A stretch of DNA of 64,000 nucleotides from Flavobacterium sp. ZT3R18 (GCF_007097385.1 NZ_VJZS01000007.1:1-64000); one strand, 5' to 3'; counted from the first letter of the stretch, positions 1-9,362 are shown. Translations and numbers: made by a program. The notes: generated from the sequence alone by a model not told the origin.

Positions 1-72
1 TCCCGAACAGAGTAGTTAAGCCCGCCTGCGCAGATGGTACTGCAGTTATGTGGGAGAGTATGTCGTCGCCTT
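1..72 (+). rRNA. rrf: 5S ribosomal RNA, 3' part only
   Basis: The first ~70 bases read like the 3' half of a bacterial 5S rRNA: the CCGAACAGAGTAGTTAAGCC segment, then GATGGTACTGC, GTGGGAGAGTA and a 3' end near GTCGTCGCC. The 5' half lies outside the window. A terminator follows at once, so this is the last gene of an rRNA operon running left to right. The exact 3' end is uncertain by a few bases. Confidence 0.9.
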
Positions 73-81
73 TCTTTAAAG

Positions 82-115
82 AATCCTCATCATTTAGTGA
101 TGGGGATTTTTTTTG
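82..115 (+). terminator. Intrinsic terminator of the rRNA operon
   Basis: An 11-bp stem (82-92 pairing with 98-108, one G-T wobble) with a 5-base loop is followed by a run of eight T. It begins about 10 bases after the 5S end, where an rrn terminator is expected. Confidence 0.85.
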
Positions 116-234
116 CTTTTATTTTATTAAGTTGTAATGTAAATCGCATATTAATTTCCTCTAAAATGTGTGGAAATAACAAAATGTGTCGTGATTTTCT
201 TTATTTTTGTTGATTATCATCAATCTTAATAATT

Positions 235-1155
235 ATGGAATTTATTATTCTTGAAAAACTTTGGCAGCGAACATTAAATCCAAATAGTAACAAGGCACAT
301 GACGAAAATTGTAGCTGGAATAAGGAAATAGAAATCTTATATCGAATGGGTATTGGAATGGAAGATACGCTTCGTTATCTTTATTTTGAAAAACCAAGTT
401 TGGTCTTGTTTAAAGAATGGATTTTAGAAAATAAAAAAACTATTTCTATAAATGAACCAGATCTAGACGAGAATGTACTTTCGGAAGAAGATTTAATGTT
501 TTGGAAAGAAAATGGATATGTTGTAGTGAAAAATGCTATTTCTAGATCGGAATGCGAAGCTACTCAAGAAGCAATTTGGGAATTTTTAGGGATAAATCCT
601 GACAAAGAAGAGTCATGGTATCAAAGTAATGCAGAGCAGAGAGGTTTAATGCTTACTTTTTCTGATCATCCAACGCTTAATAAGAACAGGCAATCTAAAC
701 GTATTCAAAAAGCATATGAGCAACTTTATGGCACTACGCAAATTTACAAAACCATTGATAAAGTTAGTTTTAACCCTCCCGAAAACGATAATTTTCAATT
801 TTTAGGAAGTACTTTGCATTGGGATGTAAGTCTACATTTACCCATACCATTTGCTTTTCAAGGACTCCTTTATTTAACAGATTGCGGTATTGATGATGGT
901 GCATTTCATTGTGTTGCTGGATTTCATCACAAAATAGAAGACTGGATTCATGATTTATCTCCTAATGAAAATGCAAGAGAAGTCGCTTTGAAAACACTAA
1001 AATCTATTCCTGTAGTTGGAAATGCTGGGGATTTTATTATTTGGCATCAGGCACTACCTCATTGTGCCACACCAAATCGTAATAAAACGCCCAGAATGGT
1101 GCAATACCTTACTTATTTACCGGATAATTATAAAGTATCTAGTGTTTGGATTTAA
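235..1155 (+). CDS. Phytanoyl-CoA dioxygenase (PhyH) family protein
   Basis: 306-residue protein of the Fe(II)/2-oxoglutarate dioxygenase PhyH family. The iron ligands are visible as HxD (H195, D197) and a distal His in the stretch ending ALPH (H276), followed by an Arg (R282) suited to binding the 2-oxoglutarate carboxylate. The first ~80 residues precede the catalytic fold and are not recognised. Family members hydroxylate varied small molecules, so the substrate cannot be named. It stands alone between the rRNA terminator and the next gene. A TAnnTTTG box at 202-209 could be its -7 element, but no good -33 box is seen. Confidence 0.8.
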   Translation: MEFIILEKLWQRTLNPNSNKAHDENCSWNKEIEILYRMGIGMEDTLRYLYFEKPSLVLFKEWILENKKTISINEPDLDENVLSEEDLMFWKENGYVVVKNAISRSECEATQEAIWEFLGINPDKEESWYQSNAEQRGLMLTFSDHPTLNKNRQSKRIQKAYEQLYGTTQIYKTIDKVSFNPPENDNFQFLGSTLHWDVSLHLPIPFAFQGLLYLTDCGIDDGAFHCVAGFHHKIEDWIHDLSPNENAREVALKTLKSIPVVGNAGDFIIWHQALPHCATPNRNKTPRMVQYLTYLPDNYKVSSVWI

Positions 1156-1183
1156 AATACTAGGCACGCATAGTATATTTTGT

Positions 1184-1191
1184 TATATTTG
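1184..1191 (+). promoter_or_regulatory. Possible promoter -7 box for the nitronate monooxygenase gene
   Basis: TATATTTG matches the Bacteroidetes -7 consensus TAnnTTTG and lies about 19 bases before the ATG at 1210. This also argues against the longer upstream start at 1180. No convincing -33 TTG is placed at the usual spacing. Confidence 0.4.
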
Positions 1192-1209
1192 TATCTCCTT
1201 AAATTTTAT

Positions 1210-2163
1210 ATGATGATAAAACCAACATTAATTTCCCTTTTAAAAATCAAACGCCCATTAATTATGGCACCCATGTTTTTGGTTTCGAATACTAAAATGG
1301 TTATTGAAGGTATGAAATCAGGGGTAGCGGGTTGTATTCCAGCATTAAATTACCGAACATTAGAGGAGTTACGTGCTTCAATTATTGAACTAAGAGAAGC
1401 CAAAGTTGAAGGTGGGAGTTTTGGGTATAATTTGATTGTCAATAAATCAAATATCAAATATAAAGATCAATTGGCGGTATTGTGTGAAGAAAAAGTGGAT
1501 TTTATAATCACTTCTTTGGGTTCGCCAGAGGAAACTATAAATGCAGCCCACAAGGTTGGAATTAAAGTATTTTGCGATGTTACAGACTTGGCTTTTGCTA
1601 AAAAAGTGGAGAGTTTGGGAGCAGATGCATTAATTGCTGTAAATAATCAAGCAGGAGGTCATAGAGGTTTGCTAACTGCCAAGAAATTGATTGAAGAATT
1701 AAATTTAAATACATCATTGCCTGTTATTTCAGCAGGAGGTGTTGGTACGAAACAGGAACTGGAAGAAATGTTAGGTTATGGAGCTATTGGTGTTTCTGTC
1801 GGAAGCCCGTTTATAGCTTCTTATGAATCAGGAGTTTCACAGGAATACAAACAAGCCTGTGTTGATTATGGAGCAAAAGACATTGTATTGACCGAAAAAA
1901 TATCGGGAACACCTTGTACGGTTATCAATACGCCTTATGTTAAGAAAGTGGGGACCCAACAAACTTGGCTGGAAAACACTTTAAATAAAAACAAAACTTT
2001 AAAAAAGTGGGTAAAAATGATTCGGTACATGATGGGATCAAATGCTGTTACTAAAGCCGCGACCCAAGTTACTTATAAAACCGTTTGGGTTGCAGGGCCA
2101 ACGATTGAGAACACTACAGAAATAAGCCCTATTTCTAAAATAGTTGATAAATTGTGTTTGTAG
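1210..2163 (+). CDS. Nitronate monooxygenase (2-nitropropane dioxygenase-like)
   Basis: 317-residue FMN-dependent TIM-barrel enzyme of the nitronate monooxygenase family, which oxidises alkyl nitronates such as propionate-3-nitronate. The N-terminal segment RPLIMAPMFLVSN, the GGHRG phosphate/active-site loop (about 148-152) and PVISAGGVG (about 171-179) are diagnostic. The reading frame is open from 1180, but the ATG at 1210 (MMIKPTL) is preferred because a promoter-like box overlaps the upstream part and the family begins here. Some relatives are FabK-like enoyl-ACP reductases; the GGHRG loop fits either, with nitronate monooxygenase more likely. Confidence 0.85.
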   Translation: MMIKPTLISLLKIKRPLIMAPMFLVSNTKMVIEGMKSGVAGCIPALNYRTLEELRASIIELREAKVEGGSFGYNLIVNKSNIKYKDQLAVLCEEKVDFIITSLGSPEETINAAHKVGIKVFCDVTDLAFAKKVESLGADALIAVNNQAGGHRGLLTAKKLIEELNLNTSLPVISAGGVGTKQELEEMLGYGAIGVSVGSPFIASYESGVSQEYKQACVDYGAKDIVLTEKISGTPCTVINTPYVKKVGTQQTWLENTLNKNKTLKKWVKMIRYMMGSNAVTKAATQVTYKTVWVAGPTIENTTEISPISKIVDKLCL

Positions 2164-2215
2164 TTTTTTACCAACCTAATTTATAGAATTAGCAACTATT
2201 ATCGTTCTATTTATA

Positions 2216-2256
2216 AAACACCTCCAAATTGTATTCAACTTTTTGAAGGTGTTTTT
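2216..2256 (+). terminator. Intrinsic terminator after the nitronate monooxygenase gene
   Basis: AAACACCTCCAAA (2216-2228) pairs with TTTGAAGGTGTTT (2242-2254) with one mismatch, followed by a T run. The A-rich left arm means it could also serve the minus-strand gene ending at 2325. Confidence 0.75.
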
Positions 2257-2324
2257 GCTATTTAAAAAGAATTGACAATTTTAATCCATAATTCCTGGTT
2301 TCAGAAAATTTTCAAGAAAATATC

Positions 2325-3977
2325 TCAATTAACAATCATTTTAAAGGTTTTACTATTAGAATCTATGGCTACTTTTACAAAATAGATTCCTTTTGCTAAT
2401 CCGTTAGTAGAAACTGTGATTTGATTTGAATTAAAACTTTCTTTGAGTACTATTTGTCCCAAACTGTTTAAAATTTCAATTCCTACTTTTGAAGAATTTA
2501 AATCCGAAATTGTAATGTGAAATTCATCATTTGTTGGATTTGGATACACAACCAAATCTTTGATTATTAAATTATCAACTACCGATAATGTTAGATTACA
2601 AGAACTAGAAATTGTATTTGAATTTTCGATAATACTTCCTGATGTTAATGTATGTCCAGAAAACCCACTATAATTATTGGGGTAGAAAAGACATCTAAAA
2701 GACAAATTTTGAGAAGGAGTCGAATTTTGACTAATAATACCAGAAGTATTGGCTGGATTTACATATTTCCAAAGTGTTGTTCCAGCTGAATTTACTTCGG
2801 TAAATATGCCACTTGGACCATTGCATAATAATACATTGCCATTGGAGAGTTGTTGTGAACCTGATATATTTTGCGCATAAAAACTATTTGGATTGCCACT
2901 ATTGTACATCCAAGAAGTTGTGGTTGGCAAGTAAGGTAAAGTTGCTGTATAGTTATATCCACTTATTGGTGGATCAATAATATCTACTGTCGAATAATTT
3001 CCTCCAGTTCTACCATTTCCATTGTTAAAAATCATAATCTGATTTTGGTATGGAAGTCCGTTTTCGATCCATTGAGCATTGTGTTGTCCAAATAATTTCT
3101 GATCGCTAGTGCTACCATTATTGTACGCTTGAGGATTTCCCCAACGGTATATAACATCTCCTCCTTTTCCTGAGTTTCCTCCCGCATGACTTGCTGCTTG
3201 GGCAGTTGTAGTGCTGTGATCTATTATCCAAACTTCATCAAAAGAGTGAGAACTTAATAATATCTGATTTAAATTGGAATTGTAATCGATAGCATTTAAA
3301 TGAATCCAATCTACCCCTAAAGTTGCATTTGCACTAGCTGCATAATTTAGATTCAGCAATTGTGGATTAGATGCTATTGTACCATAATTTGGTTTGGTAT
3401 TATCATAATCTTGAATTAGGTGATCCCATAAATACCATTCCCAAACTATAGTTCCTCCAGTAGTCCCAACAGGTTGAATTTCAATGATTTTTTCGCTCCA
3501 TACTGTTGTAGTTGTCAATGACGGATTCCTGCCTTGTGCAATGGCTTCTGTACTGGTTTTAGATTCCCAAACAATTGCTAAAACATTTCCATTTGGCAAC
3601 ACTTTGATATCGTGATGTTGACATTCTGATGTATTTGAAATGGTATAACTCCATATTACATTTCCATTCCAGTCCATTTTTTCGATTATACCACCTTTGC
3701 CACCTGCATTAAAAGTAGTGTTGTTTGTATTTCCCGGTCGCAATAAATTTCCGTCCTCTAAAAGGTAAACTGATTGACCAGGTTTGTAGGTGCTTGGCCA
3801 GGTTTTAACTTGTTTGCCGCATTTGTCAATAAGATAGGTAGTGGTGCTATTTATGGGAGCAAATAGTACATAGCCATTATCAAGTGTGCCGGAATCATGT
3901 TGTATCAAACCAACTGTTTGAGAATAGGATTGAAAGATTCCAAGGGCAAATAGAATATAGAAGTAATAATTTTTCAT
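2325..3977 (-). CDS. Arylsulfotransferase (ASST)-like protein with type IX secretion sorting domain
   Basis: 550 residues. A signal peptide covers about residues 1-20 and ends FQSYSQ. The body resembles arylsulfotransferase/ASST beta-propeller proteins (WPSTYKPGQSVYLLEDGNLL, HHDIKVLPNGNVL, WIHLNAIDYN, HNAQW), with repeated Trp- and Asn/Gly-rich blades. The last ~75 residues are a type A T9SS C-terminal domain: VVYPNPTNDEFHI, then GIYFVKV and a basic FKMIVN end. The protein is therefore predicted to cross the outer membrane by the Por/T9SS and be released or anchored. Whether it transfers sulfate is not shown; many Bacteroidetes members are uncharacterised. It is the last gene of a four-gene minus-strand run, 36 bases after the SCO1-like gene. 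Confidence 0.8.
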   Translation of the reverse strand: MKNYYFYILFALGIFQSYSQTVGLIQHDSGTLDNGYVLFAPINSTTTYLIDKCGKQVKTWPSTYKPGQSVYLLEDGNLLRPGNTNNTTFNAGGKGGIIEKMDWNGNVIWSYTISNTSECQHHDIKVLPNGNVLAIVWESKTSTEAIAQGRNPSLTTTTVWSEKIIEIQPVGTTGGTIVWEWYLWDHLIQDYDNTKPNYGTIASNPQLLNLNYAASANATLGVDWIHLNAIDYNSNLNQILLSSHSFDEVWIIDHSTTTAQAASHAGGNSGKGGDVIYRWGNPQAYNNGSTSDQKLFGQHNAQWIENGLPYQNQIMIFNNGNGRTGGNYSTVDIIDPPISGYNYTATLPYLPTTTSWMYNSGNPNSFYAQNISGSQQLSNGNVLLCNGPSGIFTEVNSAGTTLWKYVNPANTSGIISQNSTPSQNLSFRCLFYPNNYSGFSGHTLTSGSIIENSNTISSSCNLTLSVVDNLIIKDLVVYPNPTNDEFHITISDLNSSKVGIEILNSLGQIVLKESFNSNQITVSTNGLAKGIYFVKVAIDSNSKTFKMIVN

Positions 3978-4013
3978 TTATTAATTGAATTTAAGTATTA
4001 ATTAGGAAATGCT

Positions 4014-4655
4014 TTAGTGTTCATTTTTTAAAACTGCTACATCTTTTATAAGCTGTTCAATCTCTAATTGAAGCGTTGCGTTATAAATCCCTCTTATTTT
4101 TTTGTTTTTGTCTACCAAAAGAAGGTGTTCTGTATGCATAAATTGAGAAGTGTCTTTTGCAAATCCTATATTTTCTTCCGCAAAATAACTTTGTCGGGCT
4201 AATTTATAAATAGCTGACTTTTCTCCAGTGAGCAAATGCCAATTGGGAGCTGTAATTTTATATTTTTTTGAAAAGTTTTTTAAAACTGCTACGCTATCTT
4301 GCCAAGGGGTAACGCTATAGGAAAGTAGCACAATGTCTTTATCGTCCTTGAATTTATTTTGAAATGCAATTAAATTATTTGTCATTTTAGGGCAAATGGA
4401 ACCACAGCTTGCAAAAAAGAAATTGGCAACATGAATTTTCCTTTCAATATCTTTTTGAGTGATGGTTTTATTATGCTGATCAGTCATGCTGAAATCAGCT
4501 ATGGTATGATTTATTTGTTTTTCTGCGTCAAGTTTATTCAAAAAAATGGGATAAAAATCAGCAGTGTTATAATACGGTAAGTTAATAGTTTTACTAGTGT
4601 TCGTACAGCTTATCTGAAACAAAATAAAACTAATGAGTAGCATTTTCTTTGACAT
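4014..4655 (-). CDS. SCO1/SenC family lipoprotein
   Basis: 213 residues. A lipobox-like FQISC places the acylated Cys at 17. The thioredoxin-like fold carries the SCO motif CxxxC (C84, C88) and the downstream conserved His (H174 in FMHTEH). SCO proteins bind copper or act as thiol-disulfide reductases in assembling the CuA site of cytochrome oxidase or other cuproproteins. The start overlaps the end of the upstream MORN-type gene by 26 bases, so translation is probably coupled. The context (YHYH protein, ASST-like protein) is not a cytochrome oxidase operon, so the client may be another secreted metalloprotein. Confidence 0.85.
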   Translation of the reverse strand: MSKKMLLISFILFQISCTNTSKTINLPYYNTADFYPIFLNKLDAEKQINHTIADFSMTDQHNKTITQKDIERKIHVANFFFASCGSICPKMTNNLIAFQNKFKDDKDIVLLSYSVTPWQDSVAVLKNFSKKYKITAPNWHLLTGEKSAIYKLARQSYFAEENIGFAKDTSQFMHTEHLLLVDKNKKIRGIYNATLQLEIEQLIKDVAVLKNEH

Positions 4656-5217
4656 TTTTACAATTTTTAGTTCCTAATAATCCATACCTTCTTCCAGAGA
4701 TAATTACATAATTGGATCGAATAGAACCGTTGTCATAATATAATTTCTGACTGCCATCTTCTTGTCCTTTTTTGTAATGAAAAAACTTTATCAATTGACC
4801 ATCCCTGTTCCATTCTTTGAATTCCCCAGTATATTCATCGTTTGATATTTGGTACTCCATTTGCTTTTTTCCGTTTTCCCACCAGTAGTGATGTGTTCCT
4901 ACTTTTTTGCCCAAATGATAAAAACGTTTTTCGGCTAATTGTCTATTGGAATACCAACTTTTATGAACGCCTTCATCAATTCCATTCGAATAGGATTTTG
5001 TAAAAGCTGTATCCTTTGGATTGTACATTTCATAAACGCAGCCATCAAATTTTTTTCCATTTAGAAAAATGATGTCCTGTGTTTTTTTCAAACCTAGAGT
5101 ATTGACCTCAATGTAAATATTAGGAATTTCTTTAACTATTAAGCTATCTTTCTTTTTAACATTATTACAGGAAAAAAGAAAGAAAATTAAAAAATATATA
5201 CCTAAAATACCTTTCAT
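4630..5217 (-). CDS. MORN-repeat (YwqK-like) lipoprotein
   Basis: 195 residues beginning with a lipoprotein signal (FLFSC, Cys 17). The mature part is built of repeated variant-MORN units with the pattern G..W...G.....Y..G...G, for example HKSWYSNRQLAEKRFYHLGK, HYWWENGKKQMEYQ and KEWNRDGQLIKFFHYKKG. Such YwqK/MORN_2 proteins are common in Bacteroidetes and have no agreed function. It starts 2 bases after the YHYH gene stops and overlaps the SCO1-like gene, so the three are surely co-transcribed. Confidence 0.8.
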   Translation of the reverse strand: MKGILGIYFLIFFLFSCNNVKKKDSLIVKEIPNIYIEVNTLGLKKTQDIIFLNGKKFDGCVYEMYNPKDTAFTKSYSNGIDEGVHKSWYSNRQLAEKRFYHLGKKVGTHHYWWENGKKQMEYQISNDEYTGEFKEWNRDGQLIKFFHYKKGQEDGSQKLYYDNGSIRSNYVIISGRRYGLLGTKNCKNVKENATH

Positions 5218-5219
5218 AA

Positions 5220-5990
5220 TTATTGCGTTACAGTACCTGGAGTCCCATAAAATCCACTTCCATTTATATAAGGATCGGTGTTGTTTATATGATAATGATA
5301 AATTCCATTTGGATAATCTGGGGTTACTGACGTATGTCCATGATACCCATCAAGCATAGCATTGGTTACTTCAATTCCATTTTCTTCAGGTCCATAAACA
5401 GGAAATCCATCCAGTAAAAATCCAAGTAAAGAGGATTTGGTAACTTTAACAGTAGTCAAGTACAAAGGCTCTACGTGGTAATGGTAACTTCCTGTACCTG
5501 ATGGATGTCCTCTATATTGATCGAATGAAATAACTTCACTTGTAAGTGGAGTATTTGGTGCTGCATATTGATTGTATAGCGGAATTCCATTAACAGCTAC
5601 TCCGATAGCTCCAAGTGGTGTTGCTGCGTGAGTTGAGCTTACTTTTGGGTCTAATGGAATCTTAAAAGTATATGTTTTTGCAACAATAGAATTTGGATTT
5701 TTCTTGAAGGTATTCCCTCCAAATGTTGAGCCACTAAAAGCTTCGTATAATGGATTTGTAGTTTCATAATAAACGCTTTTATGATCTGGAAGACCAGTTG
5801 ATTTTATAGTTATATAGGTGCCGTCAGTAGTAATGCTAGTGGCGCCATATATTTTTTTGTAAACCGCAGGCAGGTCTGTGTTATTTAGAGGAGGAGTAGT
5901 GCTGTCTGCTGACTCATCTTTACTACAGGATGTAATTGTTAAAACACCAAATAGAAATAGTACTATTTTTTTACAGGAATTCAGCTTCAT
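5220..5990 (-). CDS. YHYH-domain lipoprotein
   Basis: 256 residues with a lipoprotein signal ending TITSC (Cys 22). Two exact YHYH tetrapeptides occur (169-172 in GSYHYHVEPLY, 231-234 in GIYHYHINNTD), the signature of the YHYH family (Pfam). The conserved blocks GVAVNGIPLYN and LDGFPVYGP also fit. These proteins are extracytoplasmic; the histidines suggest metal binding but the role is unknown. It is the first gene of the minus-strand operon YHYH, MORN, SCO1-like, ASST-like. Confidence 0.85.
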   Translation of the reverse strand: MKLNSCKKIVLFLFGVLTITSCSKDESADSTTPPLNNTDLPAVYKKIYGATSITTDGTYITIKSTGLPDHKSVYYETTNPLYEAFSGSTFGGNTFKKNPNSIVAKTYTFKIPLDPKVSSTHAATPLGAIGVAVNGIPLYNQYAAPNTPLTSEVISFDQYRGHPSGTGSYHYHVEPLYLTTVKVTKSSLLGFLLDGFPVYGPEENGIEVTNAMLDGYHGHTSVTPDYPNGIYHYHINNTDPYINGSGFYGTPGTVTQ

Positions 5991-6389
5991 AATTGTTTAA
6001 TTAAAGGTTGATGATTTTTTTTGGCTTTAGGTTAAGACCTGCTTTTTTTTAAAAGGTTTAATTGAATTTCATTTTTTTCTATCCGTATTTTATTATTATA
6101 TTTGACCTTTGTAAATTAATCTAGATTATTCCATCAAACTTTTATTTCAAGAAGGAGTTCAGTAAATCTGAATTTTAGAAGTGGAAATTCTTTGTTTTTT
6201 TTCTCACAAAAAAAAACAAAAACAGTGTAAAATTTAATAATTATTCTGATATTCAGTGGATTATATTTAAAACGAATGACTGGATTAATGACTAATTTAA
6301 AGAACAGGATATGAAATTGCTAAGATTCTAAATCATAAATAGGAATTAAGAATATCATATTCCTAATAAAAAACAAGAATAACTAAATT
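5991..6389. other. Divergent intergenic region, no gene seen
   Basis: About 400 bases between the start of the YHYH operon and fabG. It is very AT-rich, with T and A runs. A TATATTTG box at 6097-6104 on the plus strand matches the -7 consensus but lies nearly 290 bases from fabG. No structured RNA, ORF or repeat was recognised. Confidence 0.5.
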
Positions 6390-7136
6390 ATGAAATTACT
6401 AGAAGGAAAAGTTGCCATTATTACTGGCGCAAGTCGTGGAATTGGAAAAGGAATTGCAGAAATTTTTGCTAAAAATGGTGCAAATGTTGCCTTTACTTAT
6501 AGCTCATCTGTAGAATCTGCACAGGCTTTAGAAAATGAATTGAATGCTTTAGGAATAAAAGCCAAAGGATACCAATCTAATGCAGCCGATTTTAATGAAG
6601 CTCAAAAATTTGTAGATGCAGTTTTAGCTGATTTTGGTACAGTTGATATCTTGATAAACAACGCCGGAATTACCAAAGATAATTTAATGATGCGTATGTC
6701 TGAAGCTGATTTTGATCAAGTTATCGATGTAAACTTAAAATCGGTTTTTAATATGACCAAAGCGATTCAAAAAACATTCTTGAAACAACGTTCGGGTTCT
6801 ATTATCAATATGAGTTCTGTGGTTGGGGTAAAAGGGAATGCTGGTCAAACGAATTATGCGGCTTCAAAAGCGGGTGTGATTGGTTTTTCAAAATCAGTAG
6901 CACTAGAATTAGGTTCTCGTAACATTCGTTGTAATGTTATTGCACCAGGTTTTATTGAAACTGAAATGACAGCAAAATTAAGTGAAGATGTTGTAAAAGG
7001 TTGGAGAGAAGGAATTCCTTTGAAACGCGGAGGTTCTACCGAAGACGTTGCCAATGCTTGTTTGTTCTTTGCATCCGATATGAGTGCTTATGTTACAGGT
7101 CAAGTGTTGAATGTTTGTGGAGGAATGCTTACTTAA
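6390..7136 (+). CDS. fabG: 3-oxoacyl-[acyl-carrier-protein] reductase
   Basis: 248 residues, the usual FabG length. The short-chain dehydrogenase motifs are complete: TGASRGIG (cofactor loop, 12-19), NNAG (90-93), the catalytic Ser in MSSVVG (142-143), and YAASK (Y156, K160). The sequence ends with VTGQVLNVCGGM, typical of FabG. It catalyses NADPH-dependent reduction of 3-oxoacyl-ACP in fatty acid elongation. It is followed after 120 bases of short repeats by a membrane protein gene on the same strand. Confidence 0.93.
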   Translation: MKLLEGKVAIITGASRGIGKGIAEIFAKNGANVAFTYSSSVESAQALENELNALGIKAKGYQSNAADFNEAQKFVDAVLADFGTVDILINNAGITKDNLMMRMSEADFDQVIDVNLKSVFNMTKAIQKTFLKQRSGSIINMSSVVGVKGNAGQTNYAASKAGVIGFSKSVALELGSRNIRCNVIAPGFIETEMTAKLSEDVVKGWREGIPLKRGGSTEDVANACLFFASDMSAYVTGQVLNVCGGMLT

Positions 7137-7143
7137 AAAAGAG

Positions 7144-7250
7144 TATTCAGTGTTCAGTCGCAGTAGGCAGTTTTAGAAATGAGTTTGGGAAACGAATCAC
7201 TTCTTATTTACAGCAGTCCACTGAAAACTGAAAACTGAAAACTGAAAACT
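7144..7250. repeat. Intergenic ACTGAAA/TTCAGT short-repeat tract
   Basis: The gap downstream of fabG holds TTCAGTGTTCAGTCGCAGT-like units on the left (7144-7170) and four exact tandem ACTGAAA heptamers on the right (7220-7247). The two halves are in opposite orientation and could form a long imperfect hairpin. The same unit recurs near 49560 and 59490. Confidence 0.75.
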
Positions 7251-7257
7251 AATATAA

Positions 7258-9285
7258 ATGACAACAAACACGATTCTATTACTACTACTTTCTTTATTAA
7301 TAGCGGGTGGTTTGTCGTTTTTTCAATATTTATACAAAGTCAAAAACAAATCGAATGTGTATTTGTTTTTGACTTTTTTGCGTTCTCTTACCATTTTTTC
7401 CATACTGTTGCTTCTGATAAATCCTATTATCACGACCAATAAACTGGAAATTATAAAAACGTCTTTGCCTATTGTGGTTGATAATTCAAGCTCGATTTCT
7501 TTTTTGAATGCCAAAGAAAAAGCGGTTGATTTAGCCCAAAAAATAGCTTCGAATAAAGCGATTCAAGAAAAATTTGAAGTGCAATCCTATCTTTTTGATA
7601 CTGATTTTCAACAATCGGATAGTTTAACTTTTAAGGGAACTCAAACCAATTTAGATTTAGTTGCCAAGAACTTAAAGAGTATCTACAAAAATGCTTTTTA
7701 TCCAACGGTACTTATAACCGATGGAAATCAAACTACGGGGAATGATTATGTCTATAGTTTTGATGAAAACAATAAAGTCTATCCTTTGGTTTTGGGAGAT
7801 ACCACCAAAGTGTTGGATTTGAAAATCAACCAGTTGAATGTTAATAAGTATGCATTTCTAAAGAACAAATTTCCTGTTGAAGTGTTTTTACAATATGCTG
7901 GGGATAAAAGTGTTATGGCTGATTTTAGTATCACGCAAGGAAATGATGTGTTGCACAAACAAAGTGTTTCTTTTTCTCCATCGAAGAAAACGGCAGTTGT
8001 AAATGTACTTTTGCCTGCCAATAAAGTAGGTGTACAGATTTATAAAGCAAAAATAGATTCTAAAGAAAGTGAAAAAAACACCTTCAATAATATCAAGAAT
8101 TTTGCCGTTGAAGTCATTGACCAAAAAACAACAGTTGCTATTGTTTCGACTCTAAATCATCCTGATATTGGTGTTTTAAAAAGAGCCATTGAGTCTAATT
8201 TGCAACATAAAGTTATAGTATTGAAGCCGAATGAGGTAAAATCGCTGCAAGATTATAATGTACTGGTTTTGTATCAGCCGACTACGGCATTCAAATCGGT
8301 TTTTGATTATAATAAAAAAGCCAATTTGAATACGTTTATCATAACGGGAACGAGTACTGATTTTTCATTTTTGAACCAACAGCAAAACAATTTTGTTTTT
8401 AAAATGAGTGGTCAGGAAGAGGATTATTTGGCAGGTTTTGATTCACAGTTCAATCTTTTTGCGGTAGATAATTTAGGGTTCGAAAATTTACCGCCTTTGC
8501 AAAATAATTTTGGGACAATTACTACTAATGGAGAAGTGAATGTGTTACTTTCTGCCAAAATAAGAAACATAGATACCAAAGCGCCTTTATTGTCTTTTAC
8601 GGAAAATCAAGGTAAAAGAGCGGCCTATTTATTTGGGGAAAACAGTTGGAAATGGAGTTTACAAAGCCACATTGACAATCAATCCTTTGAGAAATATGAT
8701 GTTTTCATCAATAAGATTATACAATATTTGGCTTCCAATAATGCGAAAAAATCATTGGTTGTCAATCACGAAAGTTTTTACAACTCTGGCGAAGCTATCG
8801 AAATTGCCGCCCAATATTTCAACAAGAATTATGATTTTGATGAAAAAGCAAGTTTGACGATTGCTGTAACCAACATCAAAACAAAACAAACCAAAAATTT
8901 CGACCTTTTAAAAGGAAATAATACCTACAAAGTAAATCTTGACGGTCTTTTGGCAGGAAGCTATAATTTCTCTGTAAAAGAATTAAATTCAAAAACATCG
9001 TATTCAGGTCATTTTGAGATTCTGGATTTTGATATTGAAAAGCAATTTGTAAATCCAGATGTTCAAAAACTGAAACAATTGGCAGCGCAAACCAAAGGGG
9101 CAGCTTTTTATCCAAATCAAATTGATGCGCTGATAAAAACACTTTTGGAAAATGAGGAATACAAAGCCGTTCAAAAAGATGTTGTGACCAAATCGCCTTT
9201 GATTGATTGGAAATGGCTGTTGGTTTTGATTGCTATTTTTCTTTCTACAGAATGGTTTGTTCGAAAGTATAATGGGATGTTGTAG
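7258..9285 (+). CDS. Membrane protein with degenerate von Willebrand factor A-like domain
   Basis: 675 residues. Two hydrophobic helices lie at about 4-24 and 35-57, then a VWA-like domain with a MIDAS-type DxSxS (D75, S77, S79 in VVDNSSSI) and a TDG motif in PTVLITDGNQTT. A long extracytoplasmic region follows, and a final membrane helix sits near the C-terminus (WLLVLIAIFLSTEWF). The arrangement resembles the BatA/BatB and CHP-type VWA membrane proteins of Bacteroidetes, with the bulk facing the periplasm. The function is unknown. Confidence 0.7.
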   Translation: MTTNTILLLLLSLLIAGGLSFFQYLYKVKNKSNVYLFLTFLRSLTIFSILLLLINPIITTNKLEIIKTSLPIVVDNSSSISFLNAKEKAVDLAQKIASNKAIQEKFEVQSYLFDTDFQQSDSLTFKGTQTNLDLVAKNLKSIYKNAFYPTVLITDGNQTTGNDYVYSFDENNKVYPLVLGDTTKVLDLKINQLNVNKYAFLKNKFPVEVFLQYAGDKSVMADFSITQGNDVLHKQSVSFSPSKKTAVVNVLLPANKVGVQIYKAKIDSKESEKNTFNNIKNFAVEVIDQKTTVAIVSTLNHPDIGVLKRAIESNLQHKVIVLKPNEVKSLQDYNVLVLYQPTTAFKSVFDYNKKANLNTFIITGTSTDFSFLNQQQNNFVFKMSGQEEDYLAGFDSQFNLFAVDNLGFENLPPLQNNFGTITTNGEVNVLLSAKIRNIDTKAPLLSFTENQGKRAAYLFGENSWKWSLQSHIDNQSFEKYDVFINKIIQYLASNNAKKSLVVNHESFYNSGEAIEIAAQYFNKNYDFDEKASLTIAVTNIKTKQTKNFDLLKGNNTYKVNLDGLLAGSYNFSVKELNSKTSYSGHFEILDFDIEKQFVNPDVQKLKQLAAQTKGAAFYPNQIDALIKTLLENEEYKAVQKDVVTKSPLIDWKWLLVLIAIFLSTEWFVRKYNGML

Positions 9286-9362
9286 GTTTTAGAGTGATTA
9301 GTGAATAGTCTTTAGTGATTAGTAAGTAGATAGCTTTCAGAAAAATAAACTATCTTAGCTTA

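Noticed and set aside
2325..3977. Calling the ASST-like protein a confirmed sulfotransferase
   Set aside because: The propeller resemblance is clear, but catalytic histidines could not be placed with certainty, so only the family-level call is kept.
7220..7247. Possible CRISPR-like array of short repeats
   Set aside because: The unit is only 7 bases in uninterrupted tandem, with no spacers and no cas genes.
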